Position numbers and translations under genes: made by a program | Part shown: positions 46,160 to 55,846 of the stretch, piece after piece | Layout of the letters: every line of letters begins with the position of its first letter | Numbering within the stretch: the stretch's first letter is position 1 | DNA from: Ralstonia wenshanensis | GTDB taxonomy: Bacteria > Pseudomonadota > Gammaproteobacteria > Burkholderiales > Burkholderiaceae | Assembly: GCF_021173085.1 (NCBI RefSeq) | Contig: NZ_CP076412.1 | Coordinates: forward strand, 930,001 to 994,000 | DNA length: 64,000 nt | Direction of reading: 5' to 3' | Notes under the pieces: generated by a model | What the model was told of the DNA's origin: nothing | Database searches by the model: none | The model's input: the letters and a program-made list of their open reading frames with translations, nothing else

Positions 46160-46968
46160 GCTGTTGCGCGCTTCTTCCAGCGTGCCGGCAACTTGTCTTC
46201 CAGGCGCGCACGCGCTGCGTCAAGCCGTGTCCGGACGGCGGACAGCCGGGTTGCGGCACGCCACAGCAGGACGATCACGCCCAGCGCGCCCACCACGGCG
46301 CCGAGCGTGGCCCACGACACACCAGCCGGCGCGCGGCTGGCGACATCGGCGGTGGGCGCATCCACGGTGCCGGGCACCAGCGTGACGCTGACGTTCTCGT
46401 AGGTAAGCCCCTCCACGCTATGCACAACCAGGTTCTTGATGCTCGGAACCAGCGAAGACACATTGGCGCTCGGGCGGTATTTGATGAACACCGATGCGCT
46501 GGATGGCTTGACCACGGTGGCCAGCGGATCGTTGTTGGGCAGCACGATCTGCACATTGGCTACGGACACGCCGTCGATGCGCGAAAGCGTTTGCGAAAGC
46601 TGCTGCGATACGCCGTAAATGAAGCGCACCCGCTCTTCCGTGGGCGTAGAGATGAGCCCGTCCTTCTTGAAGATGTCGCCCAGGCTCGCGTACTTTTCAT
46701 GCGGCAAGCCGTGGCTGTGCAGGACTTCCATCGCGCGGGCAAAGGCATCCTGGTCGACCATCACCGACCAGGTCTTGCCGTCACCGGGCGAATTCTTCTG
46801 CGCGTCGATGCCGGCCTGCAGCAGCACGGTGAGCATGTCGTTGGCGTCGGCCTCGCTCAGTTGGGCAAAGAGCTGCTTGTTGCAGCCAGCCAGCAGCGCA
46901 GTCAGCACGAACAGCAGTGCGAGTGCGCCGCGCCGCATGCGGCAGGATGGAAGCGCGGTCCGCATCAT
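46156..46968 (-). CDS. hrcJ: HrcJ, inner-membrane ring lipoprotein
   Basis: A 270-residue SctJ lipoprotein (HrpI in old naming). The signal peptide ends in the lipobox LLAGC (Cys near residue 30). Two periplasmic ring domains follow ([35 protein letters not shown], then [20 protein letters not shown]) and a C-terminal membrane helix lies near 220-240. Its start overlaps the hrpJ stop (ATGA at 46968-46965). Confidence 0.93.
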
Positions 46969-47351
46969 TGGTTCCGCATCAGGGTCTGCACGGCGTTCTT
47001 GCCGGAATGCGCAATGGTGCTGCCCAGGTGGATCTTCGTCATGGTGGCCGCGCACTCCATTTGCACGCGCACGCCTTCGGCCACCACTTCCTGCACCGAC
47101 ATACCGCGTTCGGCCTCGGTCATCGCCTCCACACGCGCCATCGACGCCTGCACGGCGGCATCCTCTTTCTTGACCAGTTCGCCAACGGCTGAAGGCCCCT
47201 TGCTGTGATGCTGGCTGTGCTTGGCGTTCTGCAGCATCGATTCGAAGCGTGCAACAAGCTCGGGCGCGGGCGCGGCAGTTTCAGCCGGGGCAATGCCGGC
47301 GCCCAGCGTGCCGGCAGTGACCGGCGGAATGGCAGTCGGACCTTGGATCAT
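46965..47351 (-). CDS. hrpJ: HrpJ, HrpB2-type inner-rod protein
   Basis: A 128-residue protein. The C-terminal half ([20 protein letters not shown] and onwards) is the conserved part of the HrpB2/SctI inner-rod family; the N-terminal half is Pro/Ala-rich. In this family the protein is an early substrate needed for pilus assembly. It is the second gene of the leftward operon, 21 bp after hrpK. Confidence 0.85.
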   Translation of the reverse strand: MIQGPTAIPPVTAGTLGAGIAPAETAAPAPELVARFESMLQNAKHSQHHSKGPSAVGELVKKEDAAVQASMARVEAMTEAERGMSVQEVVAEGVRVQMECAATMTKIHLGSTIAHSGKNAVQTLMRNQ

Positions 47352-47372
47352 GATGGACTCCCGGGAGGATGG

Positions 47373-47861
47373 TTAAGCGCGGGTGAAGTAGTGCGCGCTG
47401 TGGTAAGCGCTCAGATCCACGCTTTCTGCGGCCGGCGCGGCAGCGGCGGTGGTGCCGAACGTGCCGGCATCCATTTCTTCCTGCACGCCGATCAGCGTGC
47501 GCACCAGCGCGACGGAATCGGCGTCTTCGTTGCGGGCGAGCACCTCATTGGCATACACATGCCACTCCTGATCGCCCAGGGCGTTCAGGCACAGCGCCAT
47601 CATGGCCGAGGCAAACGGCACCACGCTCTCGGCCCGCTCGCCGTTGTGCAGCTCGCGCAGGATGCGCGCGGCATCGGCGTATTGATGGCGGCCCACCAGC
47701 AGCCAGCCTTCCACCAGGTCGAGTTCGCGAAAATTCGGGCGCAGCGTGCGCAATGCAGTCAGCAGCGATTGCGCGTTGTCGAACTGGCCGCTGCGCGTTG
47801 CATACATCAAGACTTCGAGCAGCCCGCCCAGCAGGCGGTTGCTACATTGAATCGGTTCCAT
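47373..47861 (-). CDS. hrpK: HrpK, HrpB1-type T3S protein
   Basis: A 162-residue HrpB1/HrpK family protein with TPR-like helices (LLEVLMYATRSGQFDNAQSL, DLVEGWLLVGRHQYADAARI, ALCLNALGDQEWHVYANEVL). HrpB1 of Xanthomonas is periplasmic and assists pilus assembly. It is the first gene of the leftward operon; the hrpII box at 47991-47968 lies about 107 bp upstream. The ATG at 47861 starts the conserved region. Confidence 0.87.
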   Translation of the reverse strand: MEPIQCSNRLLGGLLEVLMYATRSGQFDNAQSLLTALRTLRPNFRELDLVEGWLLVGRHQYADAARILRELHNGERAESVVPFASAMMALCLNALGDQEWHVYANEVLARNEDADSVALVRTLIGVQEEMDAGTFGTTAAAAPAAESVDLSAYHSAHYFTRA

Positions 47862-47928
47862 ATCGCAGGGTTCTCCGTGTCGGGTCATGTCGATGCCGGC
47901 ATTGATAGACCGGCCGACCTCGGGTGGA

Positions 47929-47991
47929 ACCATAGACGCCCGCATGCCGCGCGCCAGCCACCCACCCCGAAAAAGAGCGCCCCGCCCCGAA
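47929..47991 (-). promoter_or_regulatory. hrpII box promoter of the hrpK-hrcT operon
   Basis: On the minus strand TTCG-N16-TTCG occupies 47991-47968, and after 33 nt TATGGT (47934-47929) serves as -10. The hrpK ATG follows 67 bp later. Confidence 0.82.
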
Positions 47992-48060
47992 GTCGGTCAG
48001 CGCTGTGCGCCCCCATGCACAACGCAGAACCGCCTGTTTTCGTCCGACCCGCACGCCGGC

Positions 48061-48122
48061 TTCGGAACGGCGCATCCGCCTTCGCTCAAGCGCCAAGCGC
48101 GTAGCGCCCGCGTCTGCACAAT
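48061..48122 (+). promoter_or_regulatory. hrpII box promoter of the hrcU-hrpX operon
   Basis: TTCG (48061-48064), N16, TTCG (48081-48084), and after 32 nt CACAAT (48117-48122) fits YANNNT. The hrcU start is 62 bp further. With the box at 47968 it makes a divergent pair controlling both secretion operons. Confidence 0.85.
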
Positions 48123-48184
48123 GCCTCGCATCGCTACGGCACCGTACGCCGCGGCCTCCTCCGTCGACACCCCAGGGCACCGCC

Positions 48185-49276
48185 ATGTCGGACGAAAAAA
48201 CCGAAGAGCCCACAGACAAGAAACTCAGAGACGCGCACAGAGACGGCGAAACCGCCAAGAGTGCCGACCTGATTGCCGCCGTCGTGCTGCTCACGGGCTG
48301 CCTGCTGCTTGCCATGACGGCATCGCTGCTGGGCGACCGCTGGCGGGCGCTGGTCGACCTCGCGCTCGATGTGAACAACAGCCGGCACCCGGCCATGACG
48401 CTCAAGCAGACGCTCGGCCACGTCGCACTTCAGCTGGCCCTGATGACGCTGCCGCTGAGCCTCGCGTTTGCGCTGGTCGCCTGGATTGCCACGTGGGGCC
48501 AGACGGGCATCGTGCTCTCAACCAAGCCGCTCGAACTGAAGATGAGCGCCATCAACCCCGCATCGGGTCTGAAGCGCATCTTCTCCATGCGTTCGATGAT
48601 TGACCTGCTCAAGATGGTGGTGAAAGCGCTCGCCGTTGGGGCCGCGCTGTGGAAGCTCGTCCTGATGTTGCTGCCGACCATTGTGGGCACGCCGTATCAG
48701 CCCGTCATGGATATCGCGCAGATCGGCATGTCGATGCTGGTGAAGCTGCTGGGCGCGGGCGGCCTGCTGTTTCTGCTGCTCGGCGCGGTGGACTTTGGCA
48801 TCCAGCGCTGGCTCTTCATCCGCGACCACCGCATGAGCAAGGACGAAGTCAAGCGCGAACACAAGAACAGCGAGGGCGATCCGCACATCAAGGGCCAGCG
48901 CAAGCAGCTGGCGCGCCAGATGGTGGACGAAGCCAAGCCGAAACAGACTGTGGCCGGCGCGCAGGCCGTGATCGTCAACCCCACGCACTACGCCGTGGCG
49001 ATCCGTTACGCACCCGAACAATGCGGCTTGCCGTGCATCACCGCCAAGGGCGTCGACGACGAAGCCCTGAGGTTGCGCGAAGAAGCGCAGGCGCTAGGCA
49101 TTCCGATCATCGGCAACCCGCCGCTGGCACGCGCGCTGTACCTCGTGAAGCTGAATGATCCCGTGCCCGAGGCCCTGTTTGAAACCGTGGCCGAAGTGCT
49201 GGCCTGGGTGGGCGAGATCGGCGCGAAAGACCCCGGCGCCAAACACTCGGGCGCAAGCCCTTCCATCTTGAACTGA
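48185..49276 (+). CDS. hrcU: HrcU, export apparatus switch protein
   Basis: A 363-residue SctU/FlhB-family inner-membrane protein: four membrane helices (about 25-210) and a cytoplasmic domain with the self-cleavage motif N-P-T-H (in AVIVNPTHYAVAIRY, near residue 263). Cleavage there switches substrate class from pilus to late substrates, with HpaP as partner. The start MSDEKTEEPTDKKL is typical; the frame upstream of 48185 covers the promoter and is not coding. Confidence 0.95.
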   Translation: MSDEKTEEPTDKKLRDAHRDGETAKSADLIAAVVLLTGCLLLAMTASLLGDRWRALVDLALDVNNSRHPAMTLKQTLGHVALQLALMTLPLSLAFALVAWIATWGQTGIVLSTKPLELKMSAINPASGLKRIFSMRSMIDLLKMVVKALAVGAALWKLVLMLLPTIVGTPYQPVMDIAQIGMSMLVKLLGAGGLLFLLLGAVDFGIQRWLFIRDHRMSKDEVKREHKNSEGDPHIKGQRKQLARQMVDEAKPKQTVAGAQAVIVNPTHYAVAIRYAPEQCGLPCITAKGVDDEALRLREEAQALGIPIIGNPPLARALYLVKLNDPVPEALFETVAEVLAWVGEIGAKDPGAKHSGASPSILN

Positions 49277-49286
49277 GGCATCCGAT

Positions 49287-51299
49287 ATGGCCAAGAAGAC
49301 CGCCTTCTCTGAATTCAGCGGCGAAATCGGCATCGCCGCGTTGGTGGTTGCCGTCATCGCGTTGATGGTGCTGCCGCTGCCCACCGTCCTGATCGATTCG
49401 CTGCTGGGGCTGAACATCACGCTATCGGTCGTGCTGCTGATGGTGACGATGTACATCCCGGCGGCAACGTCGCTGTCGGCGTTCCCGTCGCTGCTGTTGT
49501 TCACCACGCTGCTGCGGCTCTCGCTGAACATCGCATCGACCAAATCCATCCTGCTGCACGCAGACGCCGGCCACATCATCGAGAGCTTCGGCAAGCTCGT
49601 GGTGGGCGGCAACCTGGTGGTGGGTCTGGTGGTGTTCCTGATCATCACCACCGTGCAGTTCATCGTGATTGCCAAGGGCTCTGAACGTGTGGCCGAAGTT
49701 GGCGCGCGCTTCACGCTCGACGCCATGCCCGGCAAGCAGATGAGCATTGACGCCGACCTGCGCGCCGGGCACCTGAGCGCAGACGAGGCCCGCAAGCGCC
49801 GCGCGTTGCTGGCCATGGAAAGCCAATTGCACGGCGGCATGGACGGCGCCATGAAGTTCGTCAAGGGCGATGCGATTGCCGGCCTGGTCATCACGCTGGT
49901 CAACATCCTCGCAGGCATCGTGATCGGGATCACGTACCACGGCATGACGGCCGGTGAAGCTGCCAACCGCTTTGCCGTGCTGTCCATCGGCGACGCCATG
50001 GTGTCGCAAATTCCCTCGCTGCTGATCTCGGTGGCGGCCGGCGTGATGATCACGCGCGTGTCAGACGACGACCACGGCGCCAAGCCAAGCTCGCTCGGCA
50101 AGGAGATCGTGCGGCAGCTCTCGACCAGCGCACGGGCCATGTTCACCGCCAGCGCGCTACTGGCCGGCTTTGCGCTGGTGCCGGGCTTTCCGTCGTTTCT
50201 GTTTGTCGCGCTGGCAGGTGTTGTCTTCACTTTTGGCTACACGCTGCGCAAGCGCCTGAACACGGGTAGCGCGACCGACACCGATACCCTGCCTGCGCTG
50301 CTGCGCGAAGGGTCCAAGGATAAAGCGCCGACCATTGCCGACAAGGCCCCGTCGTTCACGGCGCCTCTGGGGGTTCGTCTGGGCACACGGCTGGCAGAGG
50401 GGCTCGACATTCCCAAACTCGATGCCGCGTTCCAAAGCGGGCGGCACGCCTTGGCTGAAGAACTGGGCCTGCCCTTCCCCGGCATTGCGGTCTGGAAGAG
50501 CGCCGCGCAACCCGAAGAGGCGTACGAAGTGCTGGTGCACGACATCCCTGGCCAGCCGGTCGCGGTGTCTGAGGGCAAAGTATCGGTATCCGATCTGCCT
50601 GAACCATTGCGTGCGCAACTGGACGCAGCGCCCGATGCAGCAACCCACGCCGAGCAGGTGATTGCCGACCACGTCGTGCATGTGCTGCGCAAGCACGCAC
50701 ATCTGTTCATCGGCCTGCAGGAAACGCAATGGATCATGGAACGCGTGACCACCGAGTACCCGGGCCTGGTCACCGAGGCGCAGAAGGCCGTGCCCGCACA
50801 GCGCATGGCCGACGTGCTGCGCCGCCTGCTGGAAGAGCAGGTGCCCATCCGCAACATGCGCGCCATCCTCGAAAGCCTTGTCATATGGGGCCCGAAAGAA
50901 AAAGACACGCTGATGCTGGTGGAGTACGTGCGCGGCGATCTGGGGCGACAGATCGCGCACCAGGCCACCTGTGGCTCACGCAAAATGCCCGCCATTCTGC
51001 TGGACCCGACGGTGGAGCAGACGGTGCGCCAGGCGATCAAACCCACGCCGGCAGGGAACTTCCTGACGCTGGACCCGCAACAGGTTGACACCATCGTCAC
51101 GCGGCTCGAACACATGAGCCGCAGCGCGCCGCAATCGGGTGCGACGCCGGTCGGTGCGCTTGCCATCGTCACGTCCATGGACATCCGACGCTATGTCCGC
51201 CGCATGATCGAGCCGCGCTTGCAGGCGCTGAACGTGTATTCCTTCCAGGAGCTGGGCGCGTACGTTGATCTGCAGCCCGTGGGCAAGCTCACGCTGTAA
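49287..51299 (+). CDS. hrcV: HrcV, major export gate protein
   Basis: A 670-residue SctV/FlhA-family protein. The N-terminal 320 residues hold about eight membrane helices and the FHIPEP-type cytoplasmic loop (VAEVGARFTLDAMPGKQMSI, DADLRAGHLSADEARKRR); the C-terminal half is the nonameric cytoplasmic ring domain (HVLRKHAHLFIGLQETQWIM). It lies 10 bp after hrcU. Confidence 0.96.
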   Translation: MAKKTAFSEFSGEIGIAALVVAVIALMVLPLPTVLIDSLLGLNITLSVVLLMVTMYIPAATSLSAFPSLLLFTTLLRLSLNIASTKSILLHADAGHIIESFGKLVVGGNLVVGLVVFLIITTVQFIVIAKGSERVAEVGARFTLDAMPGKQMSIDADLRAGHLSADEARKRRALLAMESQLHGGMDGAMKFVKGDAIAGLVITLVNILAGIVIGITYHGMTAGEAANRFAVLSIGDAMVSQIPSLLISVAAGVMITRVSDDDHGAKPSSLGKEIVRQLSTSARAMFTASALLAGFALVPGFPSFLFVALAGVVFTFGYTLRKRLNTGSATDTDTLPALLREGSKDKAPTIADKAPSFTAPLGVRLGTRLAEGLDIPKLDAAFQSGRHALAEELGLPFPGIAVWKSAAQPEEAYEVLVHDIPGQPVAVSEGKVSVSDLPEPLRAQLDAAPDAATHAEQVIADHVVHVLRKHAHLFIGLQETQWIMERVTTEYPGLVTEAQKAVPAQRMADVLRRLLEEQVPIRNMRAILESLVIWGPKEKDTLMLVEYVRGDLGRQIAHQATCGSRKMPAILLDPTVEQTVRQAIKPTPAGNFLTLDPQQVDTIVTRLEHMSRSAPQSGATPVGALAIVTSMDIRRYVRRMIEPRLQALNVYSFQELGAYVDLQPVGKLTL

Positions 51300-51305
51300 G
51301 CCGCC

Positions 51306-51902
51306 ATGACCACGCCCGTACGCCTGTGGCGAGCCCCGCCCATCGTCCATCCGGCCACGCCCGTCCGGCGGCCCGTCGCGCAACGCAGCGCAGACGGGCG
51401 AGCCGGCATGCAGGCCGAGCCCTGCACGGATGAAGCTACCGCCTGGATACCGCTCGATGCACACAGCGACGCCGCATGCGAGGACACCCCAGAGCACGAA
51501 CCACCCACGCAAGATCACGCCGATGCGCGGCCCGATGAAGCGCCGCCCGACGCCCCGCCGCTTCACACGTCGGCCATGGCCAGCCGCCTGGTGCGCACGT
51601 GCTCAGAGATCAGCGTGGGGAGCACCGTGACGGAACATCTCGCGCAGCTGCTTTCCAGGTTCTGCGGCTCCTGTGTTGTGAAAGCCAACAGCGAATGCTG
51701 GGAAGTGACGCTGGACCTCGACCCGCGCGTGCTGCCCGACACCCGCCTCACTCTGCGCCTTTCGCCCCACACGCTATGGCTTCGCTTCCTGGCGGCACAC
51801 CCGCGGGCGCGCGACTTACTCTCCGAGCATGGCGATGCACTGCGCCAACGCATTCACGTTTTGCTGGAGCAGCGCATCGATATCGAACTCGAAGTGTGGT
51901 GA
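51306..51902 (+). CDS. hpaP: HpaP, substrate-specificity control protein
   Basis: A 198-residue protein between hrcV and hrcQ. The first 90 residues are Pro/Ala/Asp-rich and low in order. The C-terminal domain (about 95-195: ISVGSTVTEHLAQLLSRFCG, WEVTLDLDPRVLPDTRLTLR) resembles the SctP/FliK switch domain. R. solanacearum has HpaP (HrpP) at this place, where it tunes secretion of PopP1 and other effectors. The gene follows hrcV by 6 bp. Confidence 0.82.
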   Translation: MTTPVRLWRAPPIVHPATPVRRPVAQRSADGRAGMQAEPCTDEATAWIPLDAHSDAACEDTPEHEPPTQDHADARPDEAPPDAPPLHTSAMASRLVRTCSEISVGSTVTEHLAQLLSRFCGSCVVKANSECWEVTLDLDPRVLPDTRLTLRLSPHTLWLRFLAAHPRARDLLSEHGDALRQRIHVLLEQRIDIELEVW

Positions 51903-51942
51903 TCGTTCCCACGCCTCACCCGACACCTTCCGCCGACTCGCC

Positions 51943-52986
51943 ATGGACACCGGGCTCACGCCATCCCCGCTCGATGCGCACCTGCGTGCGTTCACGCCGG
52001 CCCAGGCCGCGTTGACACGGCTGACCGGAACGCCGTTCCCGGATGACCACGGACGCCGCTGGCAACTGCACGCCGTAGACCACGCCGCGCCCATGCAGGC
52101 GCCTATGCGACTTGGCATTCGCTCATCGCTGTGTGCTGTCGACGTTGTTGTTGAAGGCGCCAACCACCCCGCGCTCCACGCCATCGCACACGAAGCCGAT
52201 GCGCAACGCCGCACGGCGCTTGCCGGGCTTTGGCTCGCGCCAATGCTCGACACGCTGTCTGCGGCAGGGCTGGGAGACGCCACCTTGGCGACATTCACGC
52301 CCGAACACAACGATGCGCAACGTAGCGATCAGCCGGAATTGCCGATGCGGCTGGATGGGCCACACGGTGAAACGCCATGCCGCATCGCCACGCTCGATTG
52401 GCATGCCGCGCCGCCCGCGCCACCCGTGGCCGATCGCAACGCTGTGCTTGCACAACTCGGCGTGGTGGGACTGCCGATGGGCGTTCGTATCGCCAGCCGT
52501 CGATGCCCAACGCACACGCTTTCTTCGCTCGCGGCCGGCGACGTTCTGCTCGGCTGGGGCATGCACGCCTATCGCCCCGACACCGATGAAGGCGCCGTAC
52601 GCCTCACATGCGGTGATAGCCGACGCGCCCACTTCACTGCCCATGCTCACTACAAGGAAGGCACCGTGACGATTCTCGATGTTCCCGCGCTCGCAGACGA
52701 CGACACCGCCGCCACGCACGACACCACACCCGACAGCACTGACGGCATCGCAGTAGAAGCACTGGAGGTGCCCGTACACCTTGAGGTTGCCGTGATGAGC
52801 CTGCCGCTGGCCGAGCTGGCTGCCCTCGCGCCAAGCCACGTCCTGCAGTTGCCCGTCCTGCTGCGCGATGCCACGGTCCGCCTGGTCTGCCACGGCCAGA
52901 CGCTCGGCCACGGGCAACTCGTGGCAGTGGGCGAGCATCTGGGCCTGCAGATCACCGCCATGAGCGCGCGCCATGCAGAACATTGA
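51943..52986 (+). CDS. hrcQ: HrcQ, cytoplasmic ring (SctQ) protein
   Basis: A 347-residue SctQ-family protein; the C-terminal 80 residues form the SPOA domain (VPVHLEVAVMSLPLAELAAL, PSHVLQLPVLLRDATVRLVC, HGQTLGHGQLVAVGEHLGLQI). It is the sorting-platform pod with HrpF and HrpH. It is a single full-length gene, not split into HrcQA/QB as in Pseudomonas syringae. The last 14 nt overlap hrcR. Confidence 0.9.
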   Translation: MDTGLTPSPLDAHLRAFTPAQAALTRLTGTPFPDDHGRRWQLHAVDHAAPMQAPMRLGIRSSLCAVDVVVEGANHPALHAIAHEADAQRRTALAGLWLAPMLDTLSAAGLGDATLATFTPEHNDAQRSDQPELPMRLDGPHGETPCRIATLDWHAAPPAPPVADRNAVLAQLGVVGLPMGVRIASRRCPTHTLSSLAAGDVLLGWGMHAYRPDTDEGAVRLTCGDSRRAHFTAHAHYKEGTVTILDVPALADDDTAATHDTTPDSTDGIAVEALEVPVHLEVAVMSLPLAELAALAPSHVLQLPVLLRDATVRLVCHGQTLGHGQLVAVGEHLGLQITAMSARHAEH

Positions 52987-53623
52987 ATTCGCCTCGCTCA
53001 TCATTGCGGCGGTTGCCATTGCGCTGCTGCCGTTTGCCGCCATGGTGGTCACGTCGTACACCAAGATCGTGGTCGTGCTCGGGCTGCTGCGCAATGCGTT
53101 GGGCGTGCAGCAGGTGCCGCCCAGCATGGTGCTCAACGGCATCGCGATGATCGTGTCGTGCTTCGTGATGGCGCCGGTCGGCATGGAGGCCATGCAGCGC
53201 GCCCACATGCAACTCAATGATTCCAGCGCGAACGTCAGCCAGGTCATGCCGCTCCTCGATGCCGCGCGCGAGCCGTTCCGGCAGTTCCTGGACAAGCACA
53301 CCAACGCACGCGAGAAAGCGTTCTTCATGCGCTCGGCTCAGCAACTATGGCCACCGGCCAAAGCCGCACAGCTCAAGGAAGACGACCTCATCATCCTCGC
53401 GCCCGCCTTCACGCTGACGGAGCTGACGGCGGCGTTCCGCATCGGCTTCCTGCTGTATCTCGTCTTCATCGTGATCGACCTGGTGATCGCCAACCTGTTG
53501 ATGGCGCTGGGGCTATCGCAGGTGACACCCAGCAACGTTGCCATTCCGTTCAAGCTGCTGCTCTTCGTGGTGATGGACGGCTGGTCTGTGCTGATTCACG
53601 GCCTGGTCAACACCTATCGTTAA
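52973..53623 (+). CDS. hrcR: HrcR, export gate protein
   Basis: A 216-residue SctR/FliP-family inner-membrane protein. Motifs seen are SYTKIVVVLGLLRNALGVQQ (near 31), VPPSMVLNGIAMIVS (near 50), and the C-terminal AFRIGFLLYLVFIVIDLVIA with ANLLMALGLSQVTPSNVAIP. It overlaps hrcQ by 14 nt and is followed 10 bp later by hrcS. Confidence 0.96.
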   Translation: MQNIEFASLIIAAVAIALLPFAAMVVTSYTKIVVVLGLLRNALGVQQVPPSMVLNGIAMIVSCFVMAPVGMEAMQRAHMQLNDSSANVSQVMPLLDAAREPFRQFLDKHTNAREKAFFMRSAQQLWPPAKAAQLKEDDLIILAPAFTLTELTAAFRIGFLLYLVFIVIDLVIANLLMALGLSQVTPSNVAIPFKLLLFVVMDGWSVLIHGLVNTYR

Positions 53624-53633
53624 AGGGGCCGCC

Positions 53634-53894
53634 ATGGACTACGACAACATCACGCGCCTGACCAGCACGGCGCTCATGCTGTGCCTGCTGGTGTCCTTGC
53701 CCGCTGTGGCGGTGTCCGCCATTGCCGGGCTGCTGATCTCGTTCGTGCAGGCCGTGACCTCGCTTCAGGACAGCAGCATCTCGCATGGGCTGAAACTCAT
53801 CATCGTGTCCGTGGTGATTGTGGTGGCTGCACCGTGGGGCGCGGCATCGATCCTGCAGTTCGGCAACACGATCCTGCAATCGCTCTTCCAGTAG
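53634..53894 (+). CDS. hrcS: HrcS, export gate protein
   Basis: An 86-residue SctS/FliQ-family protein with two membrane helices and the family sequence LLISFVQAVTSLQDSSISHG near residue 37. It forms the gate complex with HrcR and HrcT. Confidence 0.95.
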   Translation: MDYDNITRLTSTALMLCLLVSLPAVAVSAIAGLLISFVQAVTSLQDSSISHGLKLIIVSVVIVVAAPWGAASILQFGNTILQSLFQ

Positions 53895-53903
53895 GACGGT
53901 GTC

Positions 53904-54833
53904 ATGACACGCATCTCCGCCTCGTCGCCCAGCGTTCTCTCGTTGCCCGATCCGGTACAGGCACCGCAGAACACGGCCGCGCCGCACCATCGCAAGCATC
54001 ATCGGCATAGTGCGCACGGACACCACCACTGGGCCGACCAGCTGGTCGAAGACCAACTGCACCGCCACAAGCACGTCGCACAGGTTGCGAAGCGCGTGCG
54101 CCGCCCGCGCACGGGCAAGCGCAGCGCAGCGGGCTCGCCCGAAGAGCCCATCACCGACAGCACGTTCGAAGAATTGCTCCTCATGCTGGAGGAGCATGCG
54201 CGCAAGGTCGAGCCGATGGTGATTGGCCTGTCGTCCCGGCAAGACCAAAGCGACGGTGACGACGACCAGGCAAGAGACCGCCGCAGCGCCCAGGGCCGCC
54301 GCGCCCTGCTGCTGCACTACTTGCAGGAACAAGCCGCAGAGACCGCTGCCGCCGCACCACAGAAGACAGCAGCCACAGAGGCCGGCGCGTTGCCGGCCGA
54401 CACGCTACTGGCCGAAGTGGAATCGCCCAGCTACCAGCGCCTTGAACAGGAGCTGCTTGCCGTGCGGCACGCCATGCACACGGGCCACCCGATGCCGCTG
54501 CGCATGGCGTTCGACATCCTGCGCAGCTATTTGAAGCAGACGCCCATTGAAGGCACGCCCGGCACGCTGGCCGCCGTAAAAGACCGGCTCCTGGCGACCA
54601 CCACGCCGCAACACGCCGCCAGCGCGCTGACCGACCGAGAAAAGACGTTCAACCTACTGTTTCCGCTCTTGCTGCTCAGTCCTTCGCGGCCGCGCATTGG
54701 CCGCGAGCGCGGCGAGAGCATCGCACGCAGCAGCGCCGTCGCGCGCCGCTGGACAACCGAACTCTGGTCTTACCGGGCGGGGCTGGGTCTGGCCCTGCCT
54801 CCGCTTCCTGATCCTTCCCCGCAATCACCATGA
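53904..54833 (+). CDS. hrpV: HpaA/HrpV, secreted T3S control protein
   Basis: A 309-residue protein in the position of R. solanacearum hrpV (Xanthomonas hpaA). The N-terminus (MTRISASSPSVLSLPDPV) is Ser-rich like secretion signals. A His/Lys/Arg-rich part follows (HHRKHHRHSAHGHHH near 28-42; KRVRRPRTGKR near 63), possible nuclear localisation signals as in HpaA. The C-terminal 200 residues are helical (LEQELLAVRHAMHTGHPMPL). HpaA is itself secreted and binds HpaB to release effectors. It overlaps hrcD by 4 nt. Confidence 0.75.
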   Translation: MTRISASSPSVLSLPDPVQAPQNTAAPHHRKHHRHSAHGHHHWADQLVEDQLHRHKHVAQVAKRVRRPRTGKRSAAGSPEEPITDSTFEELLLMLEEHARKVEPMVIGLSSRQDQSDGDDDQARDRRSAQGRRALLLHYLQEQAAETAAAAPQKTAATEAGALPADTLLAEVESPSYQRLEQELLAVRHAMHTGHPMPLRMAFDILRSYLKQTPIEGTPGTLAAVKDRLLATTTPQHAASALTDREKTFNLLFPLLLLSPSRPRIGRERGESIARSSAVARRWTTELWSYRAGLGLALPPLPDPSPQSP

Positions 54834-55804
54834 ACAAGAACATTCGCGTGTTGGCAGGCGCGCATGCCGGCGCCTGCCTCGACCTGACGCCAGGCCGCTG
54901 GACGGTCGGCCCCGACGCACAAGCCAGCATCCGCATCTCTGATTGGGCGGGCGATCCGATCGCGCTGCTTGTCGATACGGAACACGGCGTCCTGATTGAA
55001 TCCGACGATGGCGGCAGCACCTGGGACGACCTGACCCCTCGCCGCTTTGGCGAGGTCATTCTCTGTGTCGGGCCAGCCGGTGAGGCATGGCCATCCGACC
55101 TTGCACTGCTGGAGCGGGTGCTATCGCCCGCAGCCACGGACACCGGCAGCCACAGCGTTGCCGCTGCGCAAGCCCCCGCTTCCGAAACGCCCGCGCCCAC
55201 CCGGCCTCGCGCACGCAAAGGCTGGATGGGCGTGACAGCAGTCGCGCTGCTCACGCCGTGCGCGCTGCTGCTGGCATCGACACGCGAGCCATCCTCCGCC
55301 GCGCATTCCGCAGCCACGGCACAAGTACCGCTAATCGAACGTGTGCGCACATGCCTGGCACTGCACCGCATCGACGGCTTGCAGATCGAACAGCACGACA
55401 ACGAGATCATCGTGCACGGCATCGTGACGTCAGCCAACGAAGAGCTTGCCACGCTGCGCGATCTGCGAGCGGTGTCAGCGTCCGTCCGCACCGATCTTTC
55501 CATCGCGCAGGAGGTCATTGAAAACCTGCGTGAATCGCTGCAGGAACCAGGGCTGCGCATCAGCTACCTGGGCAGCAACCGGTTCTCCATTACGGGCCCA
55601 GCCGTGCACCCCGAGCGGGTTCGCGCAACGGCAGACCACGTGCGCAGCGACCTCGGCGGCAACATCAAGGACATCGCCCTGGACATCACGCAGGCACGCG
55701 TGCGCGACCCCAAAGCCGATGCCACATCCGCGCTTTCGGTTGACGAACTGAGCTACATCGAAAGCTCCGACGGCACCAAAGATTTTCTCGCTGCGCAGCG
55801 TTAA
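54830..55804 (+). CDS. hrcD: HrcD/HrpW, inner-membrane ring protein
   Basis: A 324-residue SctD-family protein (HrpW in R. solanacearum, HrpD5 in Xanthomonas). Residues 1-100 form a cytoplasmic FHA-like domain (LTPGRWTVGPDAQASIRISD), one membrane helix lies near 128-147 (MGVTAVALLTPCALLLA), and the periplasmic part (about 165-300) has ring-forming subdomains (LQIEQHDNEIIVHGIVTSAN). It is not related to the Pseudomonas harpin also called HrpW. Confidence 0.88.
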   Translation: MNKNIRVLAGAHAGACLDLTPGRWTVGPDAQASIRISDWAGDPIALLVDTEHGVLIESDDGGSTWDDLTPRRFGEVILCVGPAGEAWPSDLALLERVLSPAATDTGSHSVAAAQAPASETPAPTRPRARKGWMGVTAVALLTPCALLLASTREPSSAAHSAATAQVPLIERVRTCLALHRIDGLQIEQHDNEIIVHGIVTSANEELATLRDLRAVSASVRTDLSIAQEVIENLRESLQEPGLRISYLGSNRFSITGPAVHPERVRATADHVRSDLGGNIKDIALDITQARVRDPKADATSALSVDELSYIESSDGTKDFLAAQR

Positions 55805-55846
55805 GGCGCCTGTACGTTCTTGCCAATCCCTTTTCTGGAGACCCAC

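Noticed and set aside
48039-48064. TTCG-N18-TTCG just upstream of the hrcU box
   Set aside because: The spacing is 18, not 16; the correct N16 pair is 48061-48084 with a proper -10 element.
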